Of a stretch of 64,000 nucleotides of DNA, positions 1-7,720 are shown piece after piece (position 1 is the stretch's first letter; every line of letters begins with the position of its first letter). This DNA is from Mycobacterium seoulense (lineage in GTDB: Bacteria > Actinomycetota > Actinomycetes > Mycobacteriales > Mycobacteriaceae). The stretch is taken from assembly GCF_010731595.1 (NCBI RefSeq), contig NZ_AP022582.1:5208001-5272000 (forward strand), written 5' to 3'. Both the position numbers and the translations under genes were made by a program. The notes under the pieces were generated by a model. That model had not been told where the DNA came from and made no database searches. It saw only the letters and a program-made list of their open reading frames with translations.

Positions 1-622
1 CCAGCAGTCGGTCCTGCGCCTCCGGGGGCAGGTAGCCGAGCAGGCCCTCGGCGCTCCAGGCGCTCGGCCGGGCCGGGTCGAAGCCGGCGGCCCGCAATGC
101 GGTGGGCCAGTCGTCGCGCAGGTCGACGGCCACGACGCGCCGGTCGGCGGTGGGCGCGGCGCCCAGTTCGGTGAGGGTGCGCGACTTGAAGTCGATGACC
201 TGCGGCTGATCGACCTCGTAGACGACGGTCCCGGCGGGCCAGGCCAGCCGGTAGGCGCGGGCGTCCAGCCCAGAGGCCAGGATCACCGCCTGCGTGATGC
301 CCGCGCGGGTCGCGTCCAGGAAGAACTCGTCGAAGAACTTGGTGCGCACCGCCATGTTGTCGGCCATCCGGGACATCGCGCCGGCGGAACCGGTGGCGCC
401 GTCGTGCGCGTCGTTGAGCTCGTCCGGGTTCACCTCGCCGGTCGCCAGCCGGGTGAGCAGGTCCACGCCGACGGTCCGCACCAGCGGCTCCGCGAACGGG
501 TCGTTGATCAGCGGACGCTCCGCGCGGGTCGCCACGGCGCGGGCGGCGGCGACCATCGTCGCGGTCACCCCGACGCTGGATGCCAGGTCCCAGGTGTCGC
601 CCTCGTACCTGGTGGAAGTCAT
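1..622 (-). CDS. SAM-dependent methyltransferase, TIGR00027/LCM-like family (C-terminus beyond window)
   Basis: Putative S-adenosylmethionine-dependent methyltransferase of the mycobacterial leucine-carboxymethyltransferase-like family. The start is the ATG at 622, giving [20 protein letters not shown], the standard beginning of this family. About 207 residues are visible and the gene runs off the left edge, so some 90 C-terminal residues are missing. Family hallmarks seen are [31 protein letters not shown] (the SAM-binding motif), VYEVDQP, and [16 protein letters not shown]. It is a clear paralog of the gene at 11455-12360. In M. tuberculosis the equivalent position next to fucA is Rv0726c, from memory. 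The methyl acceptor is unknown. An imperfect inverted repeat (TTGGGCTAA / TTAGCCAA, 645-664) lies just upstream and may be an operator. Confidence 0.9.
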   Translation of the reverse strand, partial: MTSTRYEGDTWDLASSVGVTATMVAAARAVATRAERPLINDPFAEPLVRTVGVDLLTRLATGEVNPDELNDAHDGATGSAGAMSRMADNMAVRTKFFDEFFLDATRAGITQAVILASGLDARAYRLAWPAGTVVYEVDQPQVIDFKSRTLTELGAAPTADRRVVAVDLRDDWPTALRAAGFDPARPSAWSAEGLLGYLPPEAQDRLL

Positions 623-644
623 GTTCGCCCCTGTTCAGAAGTAG

Positions 645-664
645 TTGGGCTAATATTTAGCCAA
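645..664. promoter_or_regulatory. Imperfect inverted repeat upstream of methyltransferase
   Basis: TTGGGCTAA (645-653) faces TTAGCCAA (657-664); the arms match over eight bases with one bulged G. It lies 23 bases upstream of the methyltransferase start at 622, in an AT-rich patch that also offers promoter-like -10 sequences for leftward transcription. It may be an operator or only a promoter-associated repeat; no regulator is identified. The remaining sequence to 767 contains nothing else I can name. Confidence 0.3.
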
Positions 665-767
665 TTTAACAAGCTTCTCCCACTGTACGCCGCCTCCGAT
701 TCGCGGCAACCTGACCGATGGTTGGGGTGCTCGGGCGCTCGCCCGTGAAGGCCGCGTTCGACCGGCG

Positions 768-1802
768 CTAGAGCAGGGCGCCCCGGGATCCGGTCACAGG
801 CAGATCAATCGGGCTGATGACGCCGGGTCGGGCCTCGCAGAGGAACGGTATGGCGTTGACCGCCGCGACGGCGGTGCTGTCCATCAACACGGTCATCACG
901 TCCTCTCCCGGGTTGCCGAAGCGGATCGTCGCGTCGACGCGTGGCTCGCCGTCGATCACCACGCTGAATCCCTTGGGATCGCTCCATTGCGGGTCCAGCG
1001 CGTCGTCGCTCATGGTCCAGCAGATGGCCAGCTCGACCACCGGGCGGCCGCCGCGATAACCGCGATAGGTGCGGCGCTGGCCCCCGGCGGTGCCGGCGGC
1101 GTAGTTCACCCAGCCCAGATCCAGATCCCGGGTCAGCACCGCGGGCTCGACGAACGCCTCCTTGGAGTCGAGCTCGGCACCCAGCATGGCGGCGATCATG
1201 TCCAGCGTCTCGAAGTAGCCCAGGCCGTATCGTTGCGTCGCCGGGTCGAGGTGCGTCACCCGCTCGCGGGGGGTTTTGCCGAATCCGAGCACCTTCCACA
1301 CGTCCTGTATGGGATACGTTGTGCAGTCCAACGTTTCGACGAGCTTGACGCTGCGCACCCGTCGGCATGCGCCGGTGAGGAAGCCGGCGACCACATTGAT
1401 GAAGCCCGGCTCGAATCCCGTCCCCAGGAAGGTCGCGCCGCCCTCTTGCGCCGCCTCCTCGAGCGCCGGGAGTTCGACGGGGTGGTGGGTGCCGGTCAGG
1501 AAGTCTCCGGTGGTGACCACGTTGATGCCGCGGCGCAGCATCCTTTCCACCAGCTCGTAGTCGATGGCGCGCGGCATGTAGTTGACGCAGTCGGGCGCCA
1601 GGTCGAGCAGCGCGTCGACGTCGCTGGTCGCGGCGACGCCGATCGCGGGCCGATCGGCGAGTACCCCGGCATCGCGTCCCACTTTCTCCGCGCCCAGGGC
1701 GTGGACGCCCACCACGTCGAAGTCGTCGCGGTCGAGCAGGATGCCGAGCGCCCGCTTTCCGATGTTGCCGGTTGACCACTGAACCACGCGGTAGGGCGCC
1801 AT
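768..1802 (-). CDS. NAD(P)-binding dihydrodipicolinate reductase-like / amine dehydrogenase-type oxidoreductase
   Basis: A 344-residue Rossmann-fold oxidoreductase of the family annotated as dihydrodipicolinate reductase-like or NAD(P)H-dependent amine dehydrogenase (related to 2,4-diaminopentanoate dehydrogenase). The start MAPYRVVQWSTGNIGKRAL places the nucleotide-binding motif (STGNIG) at the very N-terminus, where the family has it; longer upstream readings would add unrelated residues. Later family-like stretches are VNYMPRAIDYELVERML, VVTTGDFLTGTHHP and GTGFEPGFINV. It is not lysine-pathway dapB, which is shorter. The gene is divergent from the TetR gene at 1912, whose operator region it shares, and is therefore probably controlled with the downstream P450. 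The substrate is unknown. Confidence 0.8.
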   Translation of the reverse strand: MAPYRVVQWSTGNIGKRALGILLDRDDFDVVGVHALGAEKVGRDAGVLADRPAIGVAATSDVDALLDLAPDCVNYMPRAIDYELVERMLRRGINVVTTGDFLTGTHHPVELPALEEAAQEGGATFLGTGFEPGFINVVAGFLTGACRRVRSVKLVETLDCTTYPIQDVWKVLGFGKTPRERVTHLDPATQRYGLGYFETLDMIAAMLGAELDSKEAFVEPAVLTRDLDLGWVNYAAGTAGGQRRTYRGYRGGRPVVELAICWTMSDDALDPQWSDPKGFSVVIDGEPRVDATIRFGNPGEDVMTVLMDSTAVAAVNAIPFLCEARPGVISPIDLPVTGSRGALL

Positions 1803-1873
1803 GGGTGTTCCTCCGTCGCGCATCGGACGCTGGACCGTTGACATCGTAAGCGCACATTGTTCTAATCGGAATA

Positions 1874-1899
1874 CTGTTCGAATTCGAATGCTGTTCGAA
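1874..1899. promoter_or_regulatory. Palindrome and direct repeats in divergent promoter
   Basis: The 12-base perfect palindrome TTCGAATTCGAA occupies 1877-1888. The 9-mer CTGTTCGAA occurs at 1874-1882 and again at 1891-1899, so the same half-site recurs about 17 bases later. The element lies between the reductase gene (start 1802, leftward) and the TetR gene (start near 1912, rightward). The position and symmetry fit autoregulation by that TetR protein and joint control of the reductase, which is inference. Confidence 0.5.
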
Positions 1900-1911
1900 A
1901 GGGGGGCGCTC

Positions 1912-2496
1912 GTGGAGGCTGTGGCCAATGCGCCGGTGCTGCGCTACGGGGCGCTCGACCGCGCCCACCTGACGAAGCACCTGTTGCGGCTGGCGAAGCG
2001 CGTCGGCGTCGGCCGGGTGACGATGCGGGAGCTGGCGGCCGAGGCCGGCACGGCGGCGTCATCGGTCTACTACCACGTGCGCGACAAGCGGGAACTGCTT
2101 GATCTGCTGATCGAGTCGGTGCTGGCGCAGATCGAGGTGCCGGACGAGGGCGACTGGGAATCGCGGTTGGTCGTGCTCTACATGAACGCCTGGAAGGTGC
2201 TGGTGGAGGTACCCGGGATCGCGGCCTTGCTACAGGAGCATGCGCACACCGCGGCGGCCGCCGAGATGGACCGCGCATCGCGCGGAATTCTGCGCGAATC
2301 CGGTTTGAACGCGGAGCGTTTCGATGCGGCGCACGCCACGCTGTATGTCCACCTGCTGGGTTCGGTTCAGCTCGAGCACATCCGCCGCGCCGGTGCCACG
2401 GCTGACGGGCCAAGCGACGGGGCGTTCGCATACGGGTTGCGCCTGATACTGACCGGTCTGCGCAACGAGCTCGAGCACGGTTCAGGCGCATCGTGA
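1912..2496 (+). CDS. TetR family transcriptional regulator
   Basis: About 194 residues from the GTG at 1912, which is preceded by a purine-rich ribosome binding site (GAAAGGGGGG); the in-frame ATG at 1888 is an alternative. The N-terminal helix-turn-helix is recognisable as VTMRELAAEAGTAASSVYYHV followed by DKRELLDLLIESV, typical of TetR proteins, with a variable ligand-binding C-terminal domain. The stop codon overlaps the GTG start of the cytochrome P450 gene (GTGA), so the two are translationally coupled, suggesting the regulator controls P450 expression. It is divergent from the reductase at 768-1802 over a region containing a strong palindrome. The ligand is unknown. Confidence 0.88.
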   Translation: MEAVANAPVLRYGALDRAHLTKHLLRLAKRVGVGRVTMRELAAEAGTAASSVYYHVRDKRELLDLLIESVLAQIEVPDEGDWESRLVVLYMNAWKVLVEVPGIAALLQEHAHTAAAAEMDRASRGILRESGLNAERFDAAHATLYVHLLGSVQLEHIRRAGATADGPSDGAFAYGLRLILTGLRNELEHGSGAS

Positions 2497-3725
2497 CAGG
2501 CACGACGATCGACCTCGCCGAGCCGTCGATTTGGGGGTCTCGGTTTCCCGACGATGTGTTCGCCGCGCTGCGCGCCCGTACGCCGGTATTTCACCAACGG
2601 CTCACCGATGACGTGAGATCTACCGTCGGTCGCGAGTTCTGGGTGTGCACCAGGCATGCCGACGTCGCGCGGGTGCATCGCGATCACGAGTCGTTCACCG
2701 CGACTGGTGGACCGCTGATTCAGGATGTGCCGTTGTTCGACGCCTATCCGGCGATCGTGAGCATGGATCCGCCGGATCACACGATTCGCCGCAAGGTCAT
2801 CGCCCGTGCCTTCACGCCACGGGCCGTGGCCAAGTTGGAAGCCGGCATTCGCGATCGGGCCAAGGCGATGGCCGCTAGGTTGCGGGAATCCGGTGGCGGT
2901 GAGTTCGTCGATCTGGCCGCGGGGTTACCCATCTCGGTGATCGGCGATATCGTCGGGATTCCCGACGCCGACCGCCCGCATGTGTTCGGTTTGATCGAGC
3001 GGGTGCTGAAGACCGCCGGCGCGCAGATGTCCGTTCCCGACGGTGACGACCTGTTGCCCTTCATGGAGCTGTTCCTGTACGCCAGCGAGCTGACCGCTTA
3101 CAAGCGCGAGCATCCCGTGGACGACATTTGGAGCGCGCTGTGCACCACCGAGATCACGGCAGAGTCGGGGCAGAGCTTCTTGCTGCCCGCCAACGAGCTG
3201 GAGATCTTCTTCTTCATCCTCGGGTTGGCCGGCGCGGACACGACCCGAAACGCCCTGTGCGACGGGCTTCGTGCCTTCGTCGCCAACCCGGATCAGATTG
3301 CGGTCTACCGATCCGATCCGGATGCGCGGCGTACGGCGGTCGAGGAGGTGATCCGCTACTCCACACCGATCATGTTCTGGGTGCGTGGAGCGGTCCGCGA
3401 CGTCGTGCTCGGCGAGATGACGATCCCCGAGGGTGCGCGCGTGGTGACGATGTTGCGCTCGGCCAATCGCGACGAAGACGTCTTCGAGGATCCATACCGG
3501 TTCGACATTCGCCGTGATCCCAACCCCCACCAGTCCTTCGGAGGTGGTGGCGCCCACCACTGTCTGGGCGCGATGCTTGCCCGGGCGGAAGTCCGGGCCG
3601 CCCTGGACGAGATCTTGCTGAAATCCGGCGTCATCGAAGTCGGCGAGCCGAGGATGACGTTTCCCGACCTCTGCAACAACATGACCGTCTACGAATCACT
3701 GCCGGTTCGCCTCGGCCAGGGCTAG
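2493..3725 (+). CDS. Cytochrome P450
   Basis: A 410-residue bacterial soluble cytochrome P450 monooxygenase. The I-helix oxygen-activation motif is GLAGADTTRN, the K-helix ExxR motif is in VEEVIRYSTP, and the haem-binding loop is FGGGGAHHCLG with the cysteine thiolate ligand. MDPPDHTIRRKVIARAFTP is the usual C-helix region of actinobacterial P450s. The start GTG overlaps the TetR stop (GTGA). Length and motifs are complete, so the enzyme should be active with a ferredoxin/reductase partner, which is not encoded nearby. The substrate cannot be read from sequence; mycobacterial P450s of this shape often act on sterols, fatty acids or terpenoids. The 3' end overlaps the convergent methyltransferase by four bases. 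Confidence 0.95.
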   Translation: MTGTTIDLAEPSIWGSRFPDDVFAALRARTPVFHQRLTDDVRSTVGREFWVCTRHADVARVHRDHESFTATGGPLIQDVPLFDAYPAIVSMDPPDHTIRRKVIARAFTPRAVAKLEAGIRDRAKAMAARLRESGGGEFVDLAAGLPISVIGDIVGIPDADRPHVFGLIERVLKTAGAQMSVPDGDDLLPFMELFLYASELTAYKREHPVDDIWSALCTTEITAESGQSFLLPANELEIFFFILGLAGADTTRNALCDGLRAFVANPDQIAVYRSDPDARRTAVEEVIRYSTPIMFWVRGAVRDVVLGEMTIPEGARVVTMLRSANRDEDVFEDPYRFDIRRDPNPHQSFGGGGAHHCLGAMLARAEVRAALDEILLKSGVIEVGEPRMTFPDLCNNMTVYESLPVRLGQG

Positions 3726-4369
3726 GCCGGACGGGCGGCGCGATAGTAGGTGAGCCGTCCGACCACGCGTTGCTTGTGCGTGGCGACCTGTGTGCACTCG
3801 AACCCGGCCGTCCTCAGCAGTCGGGGAATCGCGTCACCGAGGTTGCCGGCCGCGTGGTGGCTGCGCCTGATGAGCCGGGCCGCCACGCCGTGGTCGTCGG
3901 TCGCGTCACCGCCGATGTCGACCAGGTGCAGCCTGCCCCCGGGGCGAAGGACCCGGAAAATCTCGGCCGCCGCAGCGGCTTTCGCGTCGTCGTTGACATG
4001 GTGCAGCATCATCGACGACAGCACCCGGTCGAATTCGCCGTCGGCGTAGGGGAGCCGTTCGGCGTAGCCCTGTTCGAAGCGGACCTCGTCCGTCTTTCGC
4101 CGCGCCCGGTCAAGCGTCCTCGGGTCGGGATCGCATCCGATCACCTCGATGTGCGGATAGGCGCGCTTGGCCATGATTGCGAGATTGCCGGTGCCGCAGC
4201 CGATTTCCAGGATGCGACGGCAGTCGGCGAGTTGAGCCTGCGCGATGAGGGCCTCTTGCACCCTTTTCATGCCCAGCAGGCGAGACATCAGGTCGTACGC
4301 GGGCAGCAGCGCGTCATGGCCGGCGGCGGGCAGGTAATCATGTGGATGATGTTTCGTCACGTCATCCAT
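3722..4369 (-). CDS. Class I SAM-dependent methyltransferase (UbiE-like)
   Basis: A 215-residue methyltransferase. SAM-binding motif I is ILEIGCGTGNLAI, the acidic motif II is VIGCDPDP, and the post-motif is LRPGGRLHLVDIGG, the layout of Methyltransf_11/25 proteins. The start ATG at 4369 gives MDDVTKHHPHDYL. It is convergent with, and overlaps by four bases, the P450 gene, and divergent from the AraC regulator at 4409 over only 39 bases, so the two share a promoter region. The substrate is unknown; SAM enzymes next to regulators like this often modify small lipophilic molecules. Confidence 0.85.
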   Translation of the reverse strand: MDDVTKHHPHDYLPAAGHDALLPAYDLMSRLLGMKRVQEALIAQAQLADCRRILEIGCGTGNLAIMAKRAYPHIEVIGCDPDPRTLDRARRKTDEVRFEQGYAERLPYADGEFDRVLSSMMLHHVNDDAKAAAAAEIFRVLRPGGRLHLVDIGGDATDDHGVAARLIRRSHHAAGNLGDAIPRLLRTAGFECTQVATHKQRVVGRLTYYRAARPA

Positions 4370-4408
4370 GGTGAACCACTGACCAGTCCGAGAATTGGGT
4401 GATCATCG

Positions 4409-5311
4409 GTGAAACCTAGATTATTTTTGGTACCTATGACGCGACCGACTCGGATGGTCAGGCAGCGCGCGGGCGTGCCGATCTACGAATACCGAAGCGG
4501 CCCGGATACGCCCCCGGTGTCGGTGGTGCGCTCGGGCCCCGAGGATTTCGTCGAACGGGGCCGCCACATCCACGACTTTCCGGCGCTTTGGTACCTGCCG
4601 GAGGCCGGTCTCGTCCACGTGGCGGCCGCGGGCGAGGTGCTCGACCCGAGATGGCTGGAGCATCGCGACGCCGGCGTTGCGGTTTTCTTCGACCCCGCCG
4701 CGCTCGGTGAGGACGGGCGATCGCCGTGGCCTGCGTGGCGGGCCCACCCGCTGCTGTTCCCGTTCCTGCACGGGCACGCCGGCGGGATCCTGCGCCTACA
4801 GGTGCCCGACGAACGACGGCCGGCGTGGGACGCCGCGATCGCTTCGATCGAAGCGGAACTGCGCGAGCGGCAGGACGGCTACCGGCAGGCGGCCCTGTCG
4901 CATCTCACGCTGTTGCTGATCGATCTCGCGCGGCTGGCGGGCCCGGTGGCGGCCGAGCTACGCCGCAGTGGGGAACCGCTGCTGGCCGGGGTCTTCGAGG
5001 TGATCGACCGGCGTCACCGCGAACCGTTGTCGCTGCGTGACGTGGCCGCCGAGCTCGGCATCACGCCAGGGCACCTGACCACCGTGGTGCGGCGCCGCAC
5101 CGGACGCACCGTCGGGGAGTGGATAACCGACCGCCGCATGGCCGCGGCTCGCGCCTTGCTGGCCGAAACGGACCTGCCGGTCGCGGAGGTCGCCAGGCGG
5201 ATCGGGATGTCCGATCCGGGCTATTTCAGTCGGCTGTTCGGCCGCGCGCACGGGGCCTCGCCGCGCGAATGGCGGGGCGCGACCCGGTGGGCAGGTCACG
5301 CACGCCGTTGA
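4409..5311 (+). CDS. AraC family transcriptional regulator
   Basis: 300 residues. The N-terminal part (about residues 35-140) resembles the AraC-type cupin sensor, with RHIHDFPALWYLPEAG near the predicted ligand pocket. The C-terminus holds the two helix-turn-helix motifs: LRDVAAELGITPGHLTTVVR and VAEVARRIGMSDPGYFSRLF, ending in the family signature GASPREWR. The GTG at 4409 is chosen because it gives the full N-terminal domain; ATG at 4436 is possible. Divergent from the methyltransferase at 3722-4369, its likely target. Its last 86 bases overlap the 3' end of the convergent TetR gene, an unusually long overlap of two apparently intact genes. Confidence 0.88.
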   Translation: MKPRLFLVPMTRPTRMVRQRAGVPIYEYRSGPDTPPVSVVRSGPEDFVERGRHIHDFPALWYLPEAGLVHVAAAGEVLDPRWLEHRDAGVAVFFDPAALGEDGRSPWPAWRAHPLLFPFLHGHAGGILRLQVPDERRPAWDAAIASIEAELRERQDGYRQAALSHLTLLLIDLARLAGPVAAELRRSGEPLLAGVFEVIDRRHREPLSLRDVAAELGITPGHLTTVVRRRTGRTVGEWITDRRMAAARALLAETDLPVAEVARRIGMSDPGYFSRLFGRAHGASPREWRGATRWAGHARR

Positions 5312-5885
5312 TCGCGATATCGATCGCGGATTCGACAGCGGCGCGTAACTGCTCGGCGGTGCCTTCGTCTTGCAGGCACGCGAGCGCGGCGGCGATCGCC
5401 GCCCCCATGACCGAGCCGATGACGGCGGCAGCGGCCGCCGGGTCGAGCGCGTCGGAATACGCGCGATGCAGCGCCCGGGCCAATTGGGTTTCGGCGAGGA
5501 AGTAGCGGTGCAGGGTGGCCGCCTGAACGGCGGGCACAGACACAATCATCGGCAGCCGCACCGCGGCCAGGCCGCCATGGACTTCCTCGGTGAGGGCATC
5601 GGCCAGCATGTGCTGCATCGCCGCCACGAGGACGTCGGCCATCCCATCATCCGGTGCGCGCTGCTCGATGAGAGCCACTGCGGCGCTGACCCGGCGGGAT
5701 AGGTGAGGAAAGAGGACCTCATCCTTGCTCGCGAAGTAATTGAAGAATGTCTTCGTGGAAACACCTGCGGTGGAGGCAATCTCAGCGACAGTGGTCTCCT
5801 CGTAGCCCTTTTCCTCGAACAGGCTCATGGCCGCGCTGATGAGCTCCCTCCTAGTCTGCGTTCGCTTACGTTCGCGCAGGCTCAT
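5226..5885 (-). CDS. TetR family transcriptional regulator
   Basis: 219 residues beginning MSLRERKRTQTRRELISAAM. The DNA-binding domain is textbook TetR: LFEEKGYEETTVAEIASTAG then VSTKTFFNYFASKDEVLF. The C-terminal domain is of the AcrR-like type with a C-terminal basic run. Its promoter region (5886-5983) carries two abutted perfect 17-bp palindromes, and the divergent gene is an SDR dehydrogenase, so it most likely represses both itself and the SDR gene. The 3' end overlaps the AraC gene by 86 bases. The ligand is unknown. Confidence 0.92.
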   Translation of the reverse strand: MSLRERKRTQTRRELISAAMSLFEEKGYEETTVAEIASTAGVSTKTFFNYFASKDEVLFPHLSRRVSAAVALIEQRAPDDGMADVLVAAMQHMLADALTEEVHGGLAAVRLPMIVSVPAVQAATLHRYFLAETQLARALHRAYSDALDPAAAAAVIGSVMGAAIAAALACLQDEGTAEQLRAAVESAIDIAINGVRDLPTGSRPAIRAARPRARGRTAD

Positions 5886-5916
5886 CTGGCTTGTCGTGAT
5901 CGCCCCTTTCCCGCTT

Positions 5917-5950
5917 ATTACATCCGATGTAATATTACATCAGATGTAAT
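5917..5950. promoter_or_regulatory. Two abutted perfect 17-bp palindromic operators
   Basis: ATTACATCCGATGTAAT at 5917-5933 is immediately followed by ATTACATCAGATGTAAT at 5934-5950. Each is a perfect palindrome of 8-bp arms around one central base, and the two differ only at that base. They lie between the divergent TetR (5885) and SDR (5984) genes, 32 bases upstream of the TetR start. The AT-rich core probably overlaps the promoters. This is a very strong candidate binding site for the TetR protein at 5226-5885. Confidence 0.85.
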
Positions 5951-5983
5951 ATATCGCGGTAGCTCGCCGGAGAGGAATCGGTC

Positions 5984-6832
5984 ATGCGGCGGTTCGAGAA
6001 CGCGGTGGCGATCGTTACCGGCGGCGGAATGGGTCTCGGCGAGGCGCTGTGTGAGGAGCTCGGGCGCCGGGGCGCGACGGTCGTCGTCGCCGATATCGAT
6101 GGCGATGCCGCACGTCAGGTGGCCGGGCGACTGACGCAGGCCGGCAGAACGGCAGTTGCCGTAATGGTCGATGTGGCCGACCAAACGGGCGTGGCGCGGC
6201 TGATCGAGGACACCTTCGCCGAATACGGACACCTCGACTACATGATCAATAACGCCGGCATCGCGATCGGCGGGGATTCTCGCGACCTTTCGGTGCAGCA
6301 GTGGCGTCGCGTCCTCGACGTCGACCTGCTGGGCGTGGTGCACGGAACGGTGCGCGCCTATCAGCTGATGACGCGCCAGGGCCACGGACACATCGTCAAT
6401 ATCTCGTCACTCAGTGGGCTGGTGCCGCAGCCGGGCAATGCCGCGTACTGTGCGAGCAAGCATGGGATCGTTGGGCTTTCGCTTTCGCTGCGGGCTGAGG
6501 GAGCGGACCTCGGCGTGAAGGTAAGCGTGGCATGCCCGGGCGACATGAAGACGAAGATTTACGACAACATGGTCGTGGTGAACATGCCGCGCGAGCAGGT
6601 GGCGGCTCTGAGTCGGCGCACCCACTATCTGATGCCCCAGATGAGCGCCCGGGCCGCGGCCGCCGCGATCCTGCGCGGCGTGGAGCGGAATCGGCCGTTG
6701 ATCGTGTTTCCGGCTGTGGTTCAAGTGATCTGGCACTTATACCGCCGTTTCCCCGGGATGTTCTATCGGATCAACATCCATCGCATGAAGCTGTTTCGTG
6801 GACTTAGGCCCGCTGAGCCTGAAATGCAATAG
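5984..6832 (+). CDS. Short-chain dehydrogenase/reductase (SDR)
   Basis: A 282-residue classical SDR. The NAD(P) glycine motif is VTGGGMGLGEAL, the NNAG structural motif is MINNAGIAIGG, the catalytic serine is in NISSLSG and the YxxxK motif is YCASKHG, so the active site is complete. The basic/hydrophobic C-terminal tail (WHLYRRFPGMFYRINIHRMK) is common in mycobacterial SDRs of this length and may contact membranes. The ATG at 5984 is preceded by GGAGAGG at 5969-5975. Divergent from the TetR gene across the double 17-bp operator, so regulation by that repressor is likely. It ends three bases before the convergent MBL hydrolase. The substrate is unknown. Confidence 0.92.
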   Translation: MRRFENAVAIVTGGGMGLGEALCEELGRRGATVVVADIDGDAARQVAGRLTQAGRTAVAVMVDVADQTGVARLIEDTFAEYGHLDYMINNAGIAIGGDSRDLSVQQWRRVLDVDLLGVVHGTVRAYQLMTRQGHGHIVNISSLSGLVPQPGNAAYCASKHGIVGLSLSLRAEGADLGVKVSVACPGDMKTKIYDNMVVVNMPREQVAALSRRTHYLMPQMSARAAAAAILRGVERNRPLIVFPAVVQVIWHLYRRFPGMFYRINIHRMKLFRGLRPAEPEMQ

Positions 6833-6835
6833 CTG

Positions 6836-7720
6836 TCATAAGGATTCGAAGTCCAGCCAGCGGTCGACCTCGAATTGATCGGCCACGGCGCGGATCGTGG
6901 CGCCGCCGCAGCCGGGGTAGTGCGCGGGCAGCACGGCGGCCTTAGCCTGGACGGACTCGGTGAAGATCCGGCGGCGGGTCGCCGCGGCCGCCGACGGGTC
7001 GACGTCGAACGCGCAGGCGTCGGCGGGGCGGCGCAGCTGCAGCGGGCTGTGGGTGAGATCGCCGACGAAGACCGCCGGCACGCCCGCATCCAGCCACAGC
7101 ACCGAGGAGCCCGGGGTGTGGCCCGGGGCGGGCCGCAGCCGCAGCGAGGGGCTGATCTGGTAGTCGTCGGACCATTGGACCAGCTGCCCCGCCTGGTCGA
7201 CCGGGGCAACGCTGTCGGCGAAGACCAGCCGGTCGCCGGGCTGCTCGCCCGCGGGCCCGTCGGGCGAGAAGTGGCGGTAGTCCGCCGCCGGCACCAGGTA
7301 TCGGGCGTTGGGAAACGTCGGCACCCAGGAGTCGTTCTCCCGCATGGTGTTCCACCCGACGTGGTCGGAGTGGATGTGGGTGTTGACCACCACGTCCACC
7401 GCGTCGCGGTCGACGCCGGCCGCCCGCAGCGCCGCCAGGAACTCGGTGCTCAGGTGGTCCAGGGGTGGCATGTGCGGGCGCTCGCGATCGTTGCCGACGC
7501 CGGTGTCCACGACCACGGTCAGCCCGTCGACCTCGATGACCCAGCTCTGGATCGCGATGTGCCACTGGTCGGTGCCGGGGTCGAAGAAGTCCGGCACCAG
7601 CAGGTCGGCGTTGTCCCGCCACCCCGAGGGCGGGGTGTGCGGGAAGGAGCTTGTCGGCAGGTCGAATTGAAGTTCCAGCACCCGCGCCACGCTCGCGTGG
7701 CCTAACCGGACCCGGCGCAT
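6836..7720 (-). CDS. Metallo-beta-lactamase fold hydrolase
   Basis: 294 residues from the ATG at 7720 (MRRVRLGHASVARVLELQFD). The metal-binding motif HxHxDH is present as NTHIHSDHVGW, with later histidines in PAPGHTPGS and LPAHYPG and the aspartate in FVGDLTHSP, so a dinuclear zinc (or iron) site is complete. It belongs to the MBL-fold family that includes lactonases and glyoxalase-like enzymes, not antibiotic beta-lactamases. The start overlaps the stop of the upstream aldolase gene (ATGA), making a coupled leftward operon serA2-fucA-MBL. A lactonase role in sugar-acid metabolism would fit these neighbours, as an inference. Confidence 0.9.
   Translation of the reverse strand: MRRVRLGHASVARVLELQFDLPTSSFPHTPPSGWRDNADLLVPDFFDPGTDQWHIAIQSWVIEVDGLTVVVDTGVGNDRERPHMPPLDHLSTEFLAALRAAGVDRDAVDVVVNTHIHSDHVGWNTMRENDSWVPTFPNARYLVPAADYRHFSPDGPAGEQPGDRLVFADSVAPVDQAGQLVQWSDDYQISPSLRLRPAPGHTPGSSVLWLDAGVPAVFVGDLTHSPLQLRRPADACAFDVDPSAAAATRRRIFTESVQAKAAVLPAHYPGCGGATIRAVADQFEVDRWLDFESL

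Noticed and set aside
6836..7720. Antibiotic-resistance metallo-beta-lactamase
   Set aside because: Only the general HxHxDH fold is shared; there is no signal peptide and it belongs to a sugar-acid operon.
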